Assembly (NCBI RefSeq): GCF_038396845.1
Contig: NZ_CP151587.1
Location: 3,198,001 to 3,262,000 of the forward strand
Reading direction: 5' to 3'
DNA length: 64,000 bases
Origin: Gymnodinialimonas sp. 57CJ19
GTDB lineage: Bacteria > Pseudomonadota > Alphaproteobacteria > Rhodobacterales > Rhodobacteraceae
The notes beneath the pieces were generated by a model. The model was not told where the DNA came from, searched no databases, and saw only the letters and a list, made by a program, of their open reading frames with translations. Below are positions 36,090-45,247 of the stretch, piece by piece. The position numbers and the translations under genes are program-made. Each line of letters starts with the position of its first letter. Position 1 is the stretch's first letter.

Positions 36090-36221
36090 CCTTTTGGTGT
36101 GTCACAAACGGGACCCATACACAGGGGACAGAAGGACGTGTTGGGCAAGTACACACCGCAAGGATGGCTGCTGCCTGCACGAATGGCCCGCACGAACACG
36201 CGGACCATCCGAATATCTGGC

Positions 36222-36782
36222 TTAAGCGGCAGGCAACATTACTGTGTCGATCACGTGGATCACGCCATTGGACTGGTCCACATCGGGGATCGTGACCGTG
36301 GCGACTTGGCCCTGCTCGTCGGTCAATGTGATCATGTCGCCGTTCATTTCAGCGGTCAGGGTGCAGCCGCCGAGGGTCTCAACCGGGTGCGCGCCGCCGT
36401 CATCTGCGATCATGCCGCCAATGGCGTCAGAGAACACTTCCGCGCCCACAACGTGGCAGGTCAGGATTTCGACCAGTCGGTCGCGGTTTTCAGGCTCGAG
36501 CAACGCAGCCACGGTGCCTTCAGGCAGCGCGGCGAATGCGTCATCGGTGGGCGCAAATACGGTGAACGGACCGTCGCCTGCCAGCGTGTCCACAAGGCCT
36601 GCTTCCACAACCGCTGCGACCAGCGTTGTGTGGATGGGCGAGTTGCTGGCGTTCTCGACGATGTTCATTTCCATCATCATGTCAGCGCCGCCAACCTGTG
36701 GGTTCGCGTGGCCATCGGCGAAAGCTGCGCCGGAAAGAAGAGCTGCTGCGGACAAAGTTGCTGCAAAGGATTTGATTGTCAT
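36222..36782 (-). CDS. Fasciclin-domain secreted protein
   Basis: A 186-residue secreted protein with a signal peptide (FAATLSAAALLSGAAFA, cleavage near 22) and one fasciclin (FAS1) domain from about 40: TLVAAVVEAGLVDTLAGDG, then PFTVFAPTDDAFAALP and NGVIHVIDTVMLP, the standard H1 and H2 boxes. Cys residues in LTCHVV and GGCTLT may pair. FAS1 domains mediate adhesion or ligand binding. It is third in line after an ECF sigma factor and its RskA-type anti-sigma factor on the same strand, 142 bases from the latter, and is the likely regulon member. The gap holds inverted repeats. Confidence 0.93.
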   Translation of the reverse strand: MTIKSFAATLSAAALLSGAAFADGHANPQVGGADMMMEMNIVENASNSPIHTTLVAAVVEAGLVDTLAGDGPFTVFAPTDDAFAALPEGTVAALLEPENRDRLVEILTCHVVGAEVFSDAIGGMIADDGGAHPVETLGGCTLTAEMNGDMITLTDEQGQVATVTIPDVDQSNGVIHVIDTVMLPAA

Positions 36783-36847
36783 TGTGAGTGTTCCTCAGTT
36801 GGTTGCCGGGTCGCTGCCCGGAGACATGAGAAGCCACGAAAAGACGG

Positions 36848-36886
36848 TTCATCTTGTTTCAAAAAAGATGAAATATTCTGATGAAC
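36848..36886. repeat. Inverted repeats upstream of the fasciclin gene
   Basis: TTCATCTT and AAGATGAA (36848-36855 and 36865-36872) are a perfect 8-bp pair around 9 bases, and a third element, GATGAAC at 36880-36886, mirrors GTTCATC at 36847-36853. The region is AT-rich, unlike its surroundings. It could be an operator, promoter region or transcript hairpin. Confidence 0.5.
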
Positions 36887-36924
36887 GATTTGTGATCTTG
36901 GAAAAGTCGTTTCCGACCAGCACC

Positions 36925-37656
36925 TTACAGCGCAACAAGCGTGCCCAAGGCAAGAACATCGCCAGTCGGATCACCCGTGGGCGAGCCGCCCAAAGGCTCA
37001 TCAGTGATGGCCAGCGCCGCCCCCACCGTGAACAGCGCATCCAAATCCGCGTCAGGGGTCAGGGTGGTCAGCGCGTCGTCGTCCAAAATACCCAACGACA
37101 CTGGCGCATTGTCGCCCACAATCACCCACAGCTCCTGCGAGCGGTCTGCGGCCATGGTGCCCGCCACCCGGCGCACTTGCAGCACGCCAGAGGGCTCTCG
37201 GGTTACGGCAAGTCCCAGGGTGGAGCCTTCAAGGGGCACCAGATGGGTCATCAACAACGTCCCCGCCGGGATGCCCGTTTCCGGCACATCGGTGGTGGGG
37301 AGCTGGATATTGGTCAAAACGGCAAAGCCCACCGCCGCAATCGCCAGTGCCGAGGTTGTGACCGACAGCCCGCGCCAGAAGCCCACGCGGTCCCATAGGC
37401 TGCCGCGGGTGGTTTCGGTGCTGAAAACCTGCGCCTCGATGCTGTGTAGAACACGGGCGGGCGGGGCCACGGGCGCGACCTCCAGATCAGCCATCGTGGC
37501 GAAATAGACCTCCCATTGGCGGATTTCTTTGGCCAACACGGGCTCGGCCCGCAGCCGCGCTTCAAACGCGGTGCGCTCAACGGGCGACAGCAGGCCGAGC
37601 ACATACTCAGCCGCCAGCGGGTCCGTCTCAGGCGGTATGTCGGTCCGGTCGCTCAC
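36925..37656 (-). CDS. Anti-sigma factor, RskA/ChrR-like
   Basis: A 243-residue membrane protein starting at a GTG (37656) that overlaps the sigma factor stop (GTGA). The cytoplasmic anti-sigma region (about 1-70: DPLAAEYVLGLLSPVERTAF) has no HxxxCxxC zinc motif. One membrane helix lies at about 103-125, and the periplasmic C-terminal part follows RskA: GTMAADRSQELWVIVGD and LAITDEPLGGSPTGDPTG. It should hold the adjacent ECF factor at the membrane until a periplasmic signal triggers proteolysis. Coupled translation keeps the pair balanced. Confidence 0.9.
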   Translation of the reverse strand: MSDRTDIPPETDPLAAEYVLGLLSPVERTAFEARLRAEPVLAKEIRQWEVYFATMADLEVAPVAPPARVLHSIEAQVFSTETTRGSLWDRVGFWRGLSVTTSALAIAAVGFAVLTNIQLPTTDVPETGIPAGTLLMTHLVPLEGSTLGLAVTREPSGVLQVRRVAGTMAADRSQELWVIVGDNAPVSLGILDDDALTTLTPDADLDALFTVGAALAITDEPLGGSPTGDPTGDVLALGTLVAL

Positions 37657-38195
37657 GACGCGAGGCACTCCTTCAAACTGTTCAGACTGCGGCGCAGCCA
37701 TGTTTTCATCGTGTTTAGCGGCACATCGTACCGCAAGGCCATGTCCTGATACGACTGCCCTTCCAGATAGACGCCGCGAACGGCGTTGGCGCGGTCCGCG
37801 TCCAGCTCCGCCAGGCAATCCACGATCCGGCCCGCTTCACTGGCCGCAATCGCCGTCTGCTCGGGCGTGGCGCCGAGGGCCGAGAGCGTCACGATGTCAT
37901 CGACATCGTCCGTCGCGGGACCCTGTGCGCGCAATCGGTCAATCGCCGCGTTGCGTGCAATCGTAATCATCCATGTCATCGGACTATGCCCGGTCACCCG
38001 GTAACGGTCCGCCTTGTTCCAAATCTTGACGTAAACATCCTGCAAAACATCTTCCGCGCCAGCTCGGTCCTTTAAGACACGCAGGATCACCCCGAAAAGT
38101 TTCGCAGAGGTTGCCGAATAGAGGGAAGAAAAAGCCGAACGGTCGCGCAATTGGATGCGCGCCATCATTTCCTCAAGGTCCTGCGGCGTTGTCAT
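37653..38195 (-). CDS. ECF sigma factor, SigK/RpoE-like
   Basis: A 180-residue group 4 sigma factor. Start [16 protein letters not shown]; an upstream in-frame extension is unlikely. Region 2 is at about 20-90 ([55 protein letters not shown]), and region 4 at about 125-175 ([31 protein letters not shown]). Its stop overlaps the anti-sigma start. SigK-RskA pairs in mycobacteria control fasciclin-like proteins (MPT70/83), and here a fasciclin gene follows. The target promoter sequence could not be fixed. Confidence 0.92.
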   Translation of the reverse strand: MTTPQDLEEMMARIQLRDRSAFSSLYSATSAKLFGVILRVLKDRAGAEDVLQDVYVKIWNKADRYRVTGHSPMTWMITIARNAAIDRLRAQGPATDDVDDIVTLSALGATPEQTAIAASEAGRIVDCLAELDADRANAVRGVYLEGQSYQDMALRYDVPLNTMKTWLRRSLNSLKECLAS

Positions 38196-38331
38196 GGGCC
38201 TACCCAAAGCACAGCTTGCGCCAGGTTGCCAGTCACGAGTGTTCCTGTTGTCACGGCGCCCTCCCCCTTGCAGCGCCGCGTTATTTAATGCATTTCGAGC
38301 GGAAGGCAATTTCCAGATTTTTGAGGGCACC

Positions 38332-39321
38332 ATGGCCGACGGCAACAGCTTGAGCATCGACGCGAAACCCACCGAAGAGTTCTCGGTCCGTGAGGTGTTC
38401 GGCATCGACACGGATATGAAGGTCAAGGGTTTTGCCGAGCCGACTGACCGCGTGCCCGAGATTGATCCGACCTATAAGTTTGATCCCGACACCACCTTGG
38501 CGATCCTTGCAGGCTACGGCTACAACCGCCGCGTTATGGTGCAGGGTTACCACGGCACCGGCAAATCCACCCACATCGAGCAAGTTGGCGCACGTCTGAA
38601 CTGGCCCACCGTGCGGGTAAACCTCGACAGTCACATCAGCCGGATCGACCTGATCGGTAAAGACGCCATCAAGCTGCGCGACGGCAAACAGGTGACAGAA
38701 TTCCACGAAGGCATCCTGCCTTGGGCGCTGCGCAATCCCGTGGCCATCGTGTTTGATGAATACGACGCGGGCCGCGCCGACGTGATGTTCGTGATCCAGC
38801 GCGTGTTGGAAACCGACGGCAAGCTGACCCTCATGGATCAGAACGAGATCATCACCCCAAACCCCTATTTCCGCCTTTTCGCCACGGCCAACACCGTGGG
38901 CTTGGGCGACACGACGGGTCTGTACCACGGCACCCAGCAGATCAACCAAGCGCAGATGGACCGTTGGTCTCTTGTCGCAACGTTGAACTACCTGTCCCAT
39001 GATGCGGAGGTGAACATCGTTCTCGCCAAGCAGCCCCACTACAACACCGAGGCCGGTCGCAAGACGATGAGCCAGATGGTGACGGTGGCGGAGCTGACCC
39101 GCACGGCATTCATGAACGGAGAGCTTTCCACCGTCATGTCGCCTCGGACTGTCATCAACTGGGCCCAGAACGCTGAAATCTTCCGCGACGTGGGCTATGC
39201 CTTCCGCGTGTCGTTCCTGAACAAATGTGACGAGTTGGAGCGCCAGACCGTGGCCGAGTTCTACCAGCGTTGCTTCGATGAAGAGCTGCCCGAAAGTGCC
39301 GCCTCCATGAGCCTTGGCTGA
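38332..39321 (+). CDS. cobS: Cobaltochelatase subunit CobS
   Basis: A 329-residue AAA+ ATPase of the aerobic cobalt-insertion complex (CobNST) for B12 synthesis. Start [18 protein letters not shown]. Walker A GYHGTGKS is at 72-79, Walker B VAIVFDE at about 137-143. The MoxR-like sensor stretch [13 protein letters not shown] and the C-terminal [12 protein letters not shown] are present. It assembles with CobT as a ring and inserts cobalt with CobN, not seen in the window. CobT follows after five other genes. It overlaps the next frame by 8 bases and is divergent from the sigma factor. Confidence 0.96.
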   Translation: MADGNSLSIDAKPTEEFSVREVFGIDTDMKVKGFAEPTDRVPEIDPTYKFDPDTTLAILAGYGYNRRVMVQGYHGTGKSTHIEQVGARLNWPTVRVNLDSHISRIDLIGKDAIKLRDGKQVTEFHEGILPWALRNPVAIVFDEYDAGRADVMFVIQRVLETDGKLTLMDQNEIITPNPYFRLFATANTVGLGDTTGLYHGTQQINQAQMDRWSLVATLNYLSHDAEVNIVLAKQPHYNTEAGRKTMSQMVTVAELTRTAFMNGELSTVMSPRTVINWAQNAEIFRDVGYAFRVSFLNKCDELERQTVAEFYQRCFDEELPESAASMSLG

Positions 39322-39667
39322 TCGGAACGATACTACACCCGCGTCCGGCAATTCGGGCGCGGATCATCTCGGCCGTAACCCTGTTGTAACGCCGTCGAAA
39401 AAGCCGCGAACGTCGCTTTGGGTCGGTGTCACCATCGCATTTCTCGCGGTTCTGCAATTTGGCCCGTCGCTTGCGATCATCGTGCAGCGGGACATGATGG
39501 GCCAAATGGATTGGGCGGGCTACATTGGCTACCAATTGGGCAGCCTGTTCGTTCCTTTGGTGATCGGGTGCCTAGGTTTGCTGTTCCGGCGAAACCGAGG
39601 GCTTGGTTACTTCGTGGTTTCTTTTATGGTGTTCGTGTTCGCGAGCCTTGGAAGCACACTCGCCTGA
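39314..39667 (+). CDS. Small membrane protein after cobS
   Basis: A 117-residue product whose only available start near the reading frame is TTG at 39314, overlapping the cobS stop by 8 bases. It shows three hydrophobic segments: [41 protein letters not shown] and [19 protein letters not shown]. No family is recognised. The coupling to cobS and the membrane pattern favour a real gene. A role with cobalt uptake is possible but unsupported. The weak upstream Shine-Dalgarno keeps the confidence moderate. Confidence 0.55.
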   Translation: MADRNDTTPASGNSGADHLGRNPVVTPSKKPRTSLWVGVTIAFLAVLQFGPSLAIIVQRDMMGQMDWAGYIGYQLGSLFVPLVIGCLGLLFRRNRGLGYFVVSFMVFVFASLGSTLA

Positions 39668-39763
39668 AGTATCGGGCACCTAACGTATCGGGCGCCCCAC
39701 TTATCGGGCGTCTAGAGCATCAGGGCTTGCAGCACCAAGTGTGCAACCAAAGCTGGGAACGTT

Positions 39764-40693
39764 ATGGGCCTGAGATACCTCATTTCCCTCGTCGCGCTGG
39801 TCTTGACTGTGGGCGCGCTGAATGCGGAGGGACTTCGCCCGCCCGCCTTTTCCACTCGCCCTGCGGCGCTTGCTGACATCCGCGCTGCGATTGCGTGGTT
39901 CGGGGCCCATTGCGCGATGAACGCCCGCGAGATCGACCACTACGGCGCATCGGTAAGCCTCGCTTCGCTGTCGGAAGAAACCGGCGTCGCGCTGGAGGAG
40001 ATCACCCGTTTGGCCCAGGCACGGGGCCGAGAGAACGCCGTTGCCGTCGCCGTATTGCACGCCGGTGGGGAGCCCCCGCGCAATCCGCCGGAACCGTTCC
40101 TCTCGCTGCTGCGCCAAGTTCAATCCGATTGCCAGGATTTTGAGCGTATGCGCAATGTCCTCCGCCACGAAATGGCGCGGGACGTTTTGCCCGAGGTTGC
40201 TTTGGAGGACGGAGAGAGGGAGCTTGGGGATTTGCTGGACCCACAGCGCTTCGACCAAGGCCGCGCGACCCGCATGGGCTATGTCCTGGCAGCGGTGGAC
40301 GACGTATTGCAGGCCGGACAATTTGAAACCGAATTGCGCGACCTCGCCCGCCTGATCTCGGGCCAAGAGGACCTTGAGCTTGCAGATATCGCAGGCATCC
40401 CCTCAGGCGTACAACGGCGCTGGATTGCGGCGGAATTGCTGCTGCCCGCCCCTGAAATCATCACCGACCTGACAGCTGCTGAAGCATCAGACCTTTTGCA
40501 GCGTATCGAGACTTCCCCGGAAGGGGCGCTGACCCGGTTTTACGTCCGAGTGCTGATCGCCAACCCCGAGGCCAGCCGACGGGCCACCCTGACCCAAGGC
40601 GGGTCCGGTGTGCTGACCTTTCAGGAATACCCGTCGGATCTGACCTGCCACCCGATTGGCGATAGCGCCGCCTTGCGTTGCCAGTCGTCCTGA
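39764..40693 (+). CDS. Secreted protein of unknown function
   Basis: A 309-residue protein with a signal peptide (MGLRYLISLVALVLTVGALNA) and no recognised domain. It is alpha-helical and rich in Ala, Leu and Arg, with three Cys in the mature part (in AHCAM, SDCQD and LTCHP) and a fourth in ALRCQSS near the end, suggesting disulphides. A helix-rich core spans about 100-230. The C-terminal TFQEYPSDLTCHPIGDSAALRC is compact. It lies 96 bases after the small membrane protein and 72 before the lipoprotein, in one direction, so all may be one transcript with cobS. Confidence 0.75.
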   Translation: MGLRYLISLVALVLTVGALNAEGLRPPAFSTRPAALADIRAAIAWFGAHCAMNAREIDHYGASVSLASLSEETGVALEEITRLAQARGRENAVAVAVLHAGGEPPRNPPEPFLSLLRQVQSDCQDFERMRNVLRHEMARDVLPEVALEDGERELGDLLDPQRFDQGRATRMGYVLAAVDDVLQAGQFETELRDLARLISGQEDLELADIAGIPSGVQRRWIAAELLLPAPEIITDLTAAEASDLLQRIETSPEGALTRFYVRVLIANPEASRRATLTQGGSGVLTFQEYPSDLTCHPIGDSAALRCQSS

Positions 40694-40765
40694 CGGCAGG
40701 CTTCGGGGCAAGGGGCGTGGGTTTTCCCCTCGACCCGCGGCAGCTCCTTGGGTCACATTTGCCCG

Positions 40766-41245
40766 ATGAAACACCTCGCTCTTCTGCCCGTTCTATTCAT
40801 CGCGGCCTGCCAGCCCACCTATAATCCCGGTCAAACTGTGACCCTTGCGGGCGGGGAGACCTGCACCGTGCTTGGCCCGGACCCGCAGGGCACACGGCTT
40901 GATTGTGCGACCCGTGGGGTGATTATCGCGGATATCCAAACGCCCGATATCAATGCGCAACTCAACCCTGAAATCGCGCCGGGCGTGCGGCTTGGCGACA
41001 TTCCCGGCGTGCCCAACATCCCGGTCATTCCGCAAACCGAGGCAGAGGCCGCCTGCCGGGCGGGCCAATACGCCCAGAACCGGGTGCGGGGTGAGGTACG
41101 GGGCGCCGTGGAGGGCGCCGTGCTGGAAGCGGCGGGCTTGCCGGGCAACACACTGGGACTCATCCGTCGCAGCCAAGACATCGCGCGCCGCATCGAAGGA
41201 CGCCCCTCAGCGCCCGCCCCCGTCGACCCTTGCGCCGGATTGTGA
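40766..41245 (+). CDS. Lipoprotein of unknown function
   Basis: A 159-residue lipoprotein starting MKHLALLPVLFIAACQP, with the lipobox Cys at residue 15. The mature N-terminus is followed by a short beta-rich part with two Cys (GETCTVLG, LDCATRG), then Pro/Ile-rich PGVPNIPVIPQT and a helical, Arg/Gly/Ala-rich C-terminus. The upstream ATG at 40748 would add six residues and is not preferred. No family recognised. It follows the secreted protein in the same direction. The palindrome array at 41259 begins 13 bases after its stop. Confidence 0.75.
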   Translation: MKHLALLPVLFIAACQPTYNPGQTVTLAGGETCTVLGPDPQGTRLDCATRGVIIADIQTPDINAQLNPEIAPGVRLGDIPGVPNIPVIPQTEAEAACRAGQYAQNRVRGEVRGAVEGAVLEAAGLPGNTLGLIRRSQDIARRIEGRPSAPAPVDPCAGL

Positions 41246-41258
41246 CGCCAGCGCAGGG

Positions 41259-41346
41259 CAGGAATTTGCAAATTCCTGTCCAACGCCCTTGCAAGGGCGT
41301 TAATCAGAGCCTTGCAAGGCTCTGCACAGGCTTTTGCAAAAGCCTG
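41259..41346. repeat. Array of four perfect 20-bp palindromes centred on TTGCAA
   Basis: Four self-complementary 20-mers lie almost back to back: CAGGAATTTGCAAATTCCTG (41259-41278), AACGCCCTTGCAAGGGCGTT (41282-41301), CAGAGCCTTGCAAGGCTCTG (41305-41324) and CAGGCTTTTGCAAAAGCCTG (41327-41346). Centre spacings are 23, 23 and 22 bp. All share the TTGCAA core, but the outer arms differ and each is fully paired, so symmetry rather than sequence is kept. The array lies between the lipoprotein and the dehydratase gene. It may be a binding array for a dimeric protein or a REP-like element. Confidence 0.9.
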
Positions 41347-41393
41347 CCGCGCGCCCGTTGACCATCGCGCGTGACGGGTCCATCGTCGCGCCC

Positions 41394-42332
41394 ATGACAC
41401 ATCCTATGCCTGACGCCATTTCGGCCGCCGCCCCGTTGATCGCCCCTTATATTCGCCGCACGCCAATTCTTTCAGTGGAAGCGCATGCGCTCGGTCTGCC
41501 CTGCCCCGTGACTTTCAAGCTGGAGCACACACAGATCACCGGATCGTTCAAGCTGCGCGGCGCGTTTTACAACATGTTAACCCGGGATGTGCCCCCCACC
41601 GGTGTGGTGGCCGCGTCAGGCGGCAACCATGGCGCCGCCGTGGCTTACGCGGCTACAACGCTCGGCCATCAAAGCCGCATCTACGTCCCGTCGTTGATCG
41701 CGAAAGAGGAGAAACTGCGCCGGATGCGCGGCTTTGGCTGCGAGGTCGTGTTGACTGAAGGCTCCGTGGGGGCCTGCATGGACGAATATGCCGCCTACGC
41801 GCAGGCCTCTGGTGCGCTCTCGGTGCATCCCTATGACACGATCCCGACGCTCACCGGCCAGGGCACATTAGCCCGGGAGATCGAGGCGCAGATGGACGGA
41901 ATTGACACGATCTTTGTATCCACCGGCGGCGGCGGCCTCATTGGCGGTATTTCCGCATGGTTCCGGGACCGCGTGAAGATCGTCTCGGTCGAGACCGAGG
42001 GAACGAACACGCTGGAGAAATCCATGCGTGAAGGTCCAGACATCGACGTTTCCGCCAGCGGGGTCGCAGCGGGGTCTTTGGGCGGGCCAAGGCTTGGCGT
42101 CGATAGCTTTGCCTTGATCCGAGAGTTTGTGGACGAGGCCGTGATCTTGCCGGACTCGGATGTCTTTGATGCCGCCAACCGCTTGTGGGAGGCCACCCGC
42201 CTGATCGGAGAGCCGGGCAGCGCCGTGGCGTTGGCGGCGCTGACCTCGGGCGCCTATGTGCCAGAGAAGGACGAGAAAGTTTGCGTCGTGCTCTGCGGCG
42301 GCAATGCCGAGCCCGATTGGTTCGTCCAGTAG
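41394..42332 (+). CDS. Threonine/serine dehydratase-like PLP enzyme
   Basis: A 312-residue fold type II PLP enzyme. Start MTHPMPDAISAA. The PLP lysine is in ITGSFKLRGAFYN (SxKxRGA), the substrate Asn loop is ASGGNHG, the phosphate loop STGGGGLIGG, and a C-terminal VVLCGGNAEPD. It probably deaminates threonine or serine to an oxo acid. It lacks a regulatory ACT domain, so it is the short catabolic type. Related ectoine-utilisation and serine racemase proteins look similar, so the substrate is uncertain. A palindrome array ends 47 bases upstream of its start. It stands in a cobS-cobT interval whose genes share direction. Confidence 0.88.
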   Translation: MTHPMPDAISAAAPLIAPYIRRTPILSVEAHALGLPCPVTFKLEHTQITGSFKLRGAFYNMLTRDVPPTGVVAASGGNHGAAVAYAATTLGHQSRIYVPSLIAKEEKLRRMRGFGCEVVLTEGSVGACMDEYAAYAQASGALSVHPYDTIPTLTGQGTLAREIEAQMDGIDTIFVSTGGGGLIGGISAWFRDRVKIVSVETEGTNTLEKSMREGPDIDVSASGVAAGSLGGPRLGVDSFALIREFVDEAVILPDSDVFDAANRLWEATRLIGEPGSAVALAALTSGAYVPEKDEKVCVVLCGGNAEPDWFVQ

Positions 42333-42463
42333 CGGCGATTAACAGCATAGGCGCATGTCGCGACGCGCCCTGCCCATCGCCACGCGCAAAACGCTGCGGG
42401 TTTTCCAGCCTTGGCCTGCGCTGCCGCGCCGGTCAAAGTGGCGTTTTATGTCAAGGATATCCC

Positions 42464-43123
42464 ATGCGTTTTCTGTCCCTTGCAGCCCTCGCCCTTGTTC
42501 CCCTGCCCGCCACGGCGCAAACCTCGGCGGAAATGGAAGTCCTTCCACGCCTGATCGCCAGTGCCTGCTTTGATCTGGTGGAAGAGCGTCACGGCTGCGA
42601 GACCGTCGTGCTCCTGACGTCAGAAACGGAACCGGACACCGCCGACCTGCTGATCTTCTCGGACCGCCGTGCCAACGCGCCGCACGAAAGCCTTGCCGTG
42701 GCGCGCAACATTGCTTTCAATGGACCGATGTTTGGCCAATCTCCCAGCCTTGCGCAGGCTGAGAATGGATCGCTACAAGTGATCGAAGAGCAAATCGGCA
42801 TCGGCCGCTTTACCTGGACAAATGAATTAACCATCGCCTACCGGGACGGGGCCTTCGTGATGGCGGGGCAGACCTATTCAACCTATGATCGGATCATGGG
42901 CGGATCGTATAGCTGCGATACAAACTTGCTGACCGGAGACTGGATCGCTTCGGCCGAACGTCCCGACCCCGACGAAACCCAAGACGCGCCGATCTTCGAT
43001 GTGACCGAGCGCGGACAGATTGCCGGGGCCCATATCGCGTTGTCGCAATGGAACCCGGAACAAAGCCGCCCGCAACCCTGCGACGATGTCTTTACCGCGT
43101 GGTACGAGGCAGCCCCGCAGTGA
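42464..43123 (+). CDS. Secreted protein of unknown function upstream of cobT
   Basis: A 219-residue protein starting MRFLSLAALALVPLPATAQ, an evident Sec signal with AQ cleavage near residue 19, preceded by AAGGAT. An upstream frame exists but overlaps the dehydratase gene. Four Cys (ASACFD, HGCETV, YSCDTN, QPCDD) in the mature region suggest two disulphides. The sequence reads as a compact beta-rich domain. No family was recognised. It precedes cobT by 63 bases in the same direction. Confidence 0.78.
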   Translation: MRFLSLAALALVPLPATAQTSAEMEVLPRLIASACFDLVEERHGCETVVLLTSETEPDTADLLIFSDRRANAPHESLAVARNIAFNGPMFGQSPSLAQAENGSLQVIEEQIGIGRFTWTNELTIAYRDGAFVMAGQTYSTYDRIMGGSYSCDTNLLTGDWIASAERPDPDETQDAPIFDVTERGQIAGAHIALSQWNPEQSRPQPCDDVFTAWYEAAPQ

Positions 43124-43186
43124 TTTTACGCCCCTGCTTCAGTCGCAGGTCTTGCTCTTGGCCCCGTGTCGGTCCAGATATCAGGG

Positions 43187-45067
43187 ATGAGCAAGTTCAA
43201 CCCCTCCGATAATCCCGCTGACCCGTTCAAGAAGGCCCTTGCCGACGCGACGCGGGTGATGGCCGATGATCCCGATCTCGCCGTGACCTATACCGTTGAT
43301 CCCCCCGGGCTCAGCGCCGACAGCGTCCGCTTGCCTCAGGTCAGCCGCCGGATGACCCGCGAGGAGGTTCTACTGGCCCGTGGCACCGCCGATGCATTGG
43401 CCCTGCGCCACAAATATCACGACCAAGGCACCGCTGCGCGGTACGCGCCGCAAGGGGCGATGGCCCGCGACCTGATGGACGCGATGGAAAACGCCCGCTG
43501 TGAAGCCATGGGCGCCCGCGACATGCCCGGCACCGCAGGCAACATCGACGCGAAAATCGGCCACGATGCCCGCCGCAAAGGCTACGGCGAAATTCGCGAA
43601 GCATCAGACGCCCCCCTGTCCACTGCGGCGGGCTACCTGATCCGCCACCTTGCCACGGGCCGCGATCTGCCGCCTGAGGCGAGCAATGTGATGGAGCTAT
43701 GGCGTGGCTTTATCGAGGACCGTTGCGACGGCACTTTGGAAGACCTGCAAGACGTGCTGTCTGACCAAAAGTCCTTCGCCAAATTCGCCCGTCAGTTGAT
43801 TGACGATCTGGGCTACGGCGACCAGTTGGGCGATGACCCCGATGATATGGACGACGAGGCCGAAGACGACGCCGGCGAAGACACAGAAGACGACGCCCCC
43901 GACAGCACCGGCGAAGACGACAATGATGACGAAGAGGCAGAGGCCTCTCCCGAGCAGTCGCAAGAGGAACAGCAGGACGAGTCCCAAGCCCAGGTCGAGA
44001 TGGACGACAACGGCGATATGGACGAGGCGGAAGAGCAGGAAATGCCCGACGGCGAAGCGCCGCAGGAACCTCTGCCGCCTGCACCTCATTCCGAGGCAGA
44101 TCCCGGCTATACGGTGTTCTCGACCGAGAATGACGAGGAAATTGCCGCCGAAGACCTTGCCGAGGCACAAGAACTGGAACGCCTGCGGGCCTATCTGGAT
44201 CAACAGCTCGATCCGCTGAAGGGCGCTGTGTCGCGCCTTGCCAACAAATTGCAGCGCCGCCTTCAGGCGCAACAGAACCGATCCTGGGAATTTGACCGCG
44301 AGGAAGGCATTCTTGATGCGGGCCGCCTGGCGCGTGTGGTGGCCAACCCCACAACACCCCTGTCCTTCAAGGTCGAAAACGATACCGAATTCCGCGACAC
44401 GGTGGTGACGCTGCTGCTCGATAACTCGGGCTCCATGCGGGGCCGCCCGATCTCTATCGCGGCGATCTGTGCCGATGTTCTGGCCCGCACGTTGGAGCGG
44501 TGTGGCGTGAAGGTAGAGATCCTGGGCTTCACCACGCGGGCGTGGAAGGGCGGCAAGGCACGGGAAGAATGGTTGGCCGAGGGTCGCCCGCAACAGCCCG
44601 GGCGCCTGAACGACCTGCGCCACATCGTCTATAAATCGGCCGATGCGCCGTGGCGGCGCGTGCGCGATAATCTGGGCCTGATGATGAAAGAGGGTCTGCT
44701 GAAGGAAAACATCGACGGCGAAGCGCTGGAATGGGCGCACCGCCGGATGGTGGGCCGCACCGAAGCGCGCAAGATCCTGATGGTGATCTCGGACGGGGCG
44801 CCGGTGGACGACAGCACGTTGTCGGTAAACCCGGCCAACTATCTGGAAAAACACCTGCGCGACGTGATCGCCATGGTCGAGAAACGCCGCGCGGTGGAGC
44901 TTCTGGCAATCGGCATTGGCCACGACGTGACCCGCTACTATGAGCGGGCGGTGACGATCACCGACGCCGAGCAATTGGCGGGCGCGATTACAGAACAACT
45001 GGCGTCGTTGTTTGATACCGACCCACGGGCGCGCGCGCGCGTAATGGGGATGAAACGGGTCGGCTAG
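43187..45067 (+). CDS. cobT: Cobaltochelatase subunit CobT
   Basis: A 626-residue partner of CobS. The start [14 protein letters not shown] is preferred; an in-frame start 7 codons earlier exists. The N-terminal domain is followed by a long acidic stretch (about 215-305: [15 protein letters not shown] and similar), then a C-terminal von Willebrand A domain with a MIDAS motif LDNSGSMRG at Asp412. It stimulates and regulates the CobS ATPase ring that, with CobN, inserts cobalt into hydrogenobyrinic acid diamide. The acidic linker and MIDAS domain are typical. Confidence 0.95.
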   Translation: MSKFNPSDNPADPFKKALADATRVMADDPDLAVTYTVDPPGLSADSVRLPQVSRRMTREEVLLARGTADALALRHKYHDQGTAARYAPQGAMARDLMDAMENARCEAMGARDMPGTAGNIDAKIGHDARRKGYGEIREASDAPLSTAAGYLIRHLATGRDLPPEASNVMELWRGFIEDRCDGTLEDLQDVLSDQKSFAKFARQLIDDLGYGDQLGDDPDDMDDEAEDDAGEDTEDDAPDSTGEDDNDDEEAEASPEQSQEEQQDESQAQVEMDDNGDMDEAEEQEMPDGEAPQEPLPPAPHSEADPGYTVFSTENDEEIAAEDLAEAQELERLRAYLDQQLDPLKGAVSRLANKLQRRLQAQQNRSWEFDREEGILDAGRLARVVANPTTPLSFKVENDTEFRDTVVTLLLDNSGSMRGRPISIAAICADVLARTLERCGVKVEILGFTTRAWKGGKAREEWLAEGRPQQPGRLNDLRHIVYKSADAPWRRVRDNLGLMMKEGLLKENIDGEALEWAHRRMVGRTEARKILMVISDGAPVDDSTLSVNPANYLEKHLRDVIAMVEKRRAVELLAIGIGHDVTRYYERAVTITDAEQLAGAITEQLASLFDTDPRARARVMGMKRVG

Positions 45068-45247
45068 GCCCCCCTGACCGGCGCCTCGTCGGCGCCTCTT
45101 ACAACGGCCCCGCGATATTGGCCCTCCAACCGGGCCCGCCGCCCTTTCAGGGCTGCATCGACAACGACGCCTCAGGCCACCTCCCTTGCGCCCGCGCCTT
45201 CGGCTTGGGCGCGGTGGCCCCTGCGGGGCGCTGAACAAAGGTTAAGC

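Noticed and set aside
36783-38281. AGGAACACTC shared upstream of the sigma factor and the fasciclin gene as an ECF promoter element
   Set aside because: Before the fasciclin gene it directly abuts the ATG and serves as ribosome binding site, so it cannot be a -35 element there; the match is probably chance.
45068-45247. GC hairpins between cobT and pepP as a terminator
   Set aside because: GGCGCC and CCGCGCC stems exist, but no T-tract follows and many GC-rich gaps here show such stems by chance.
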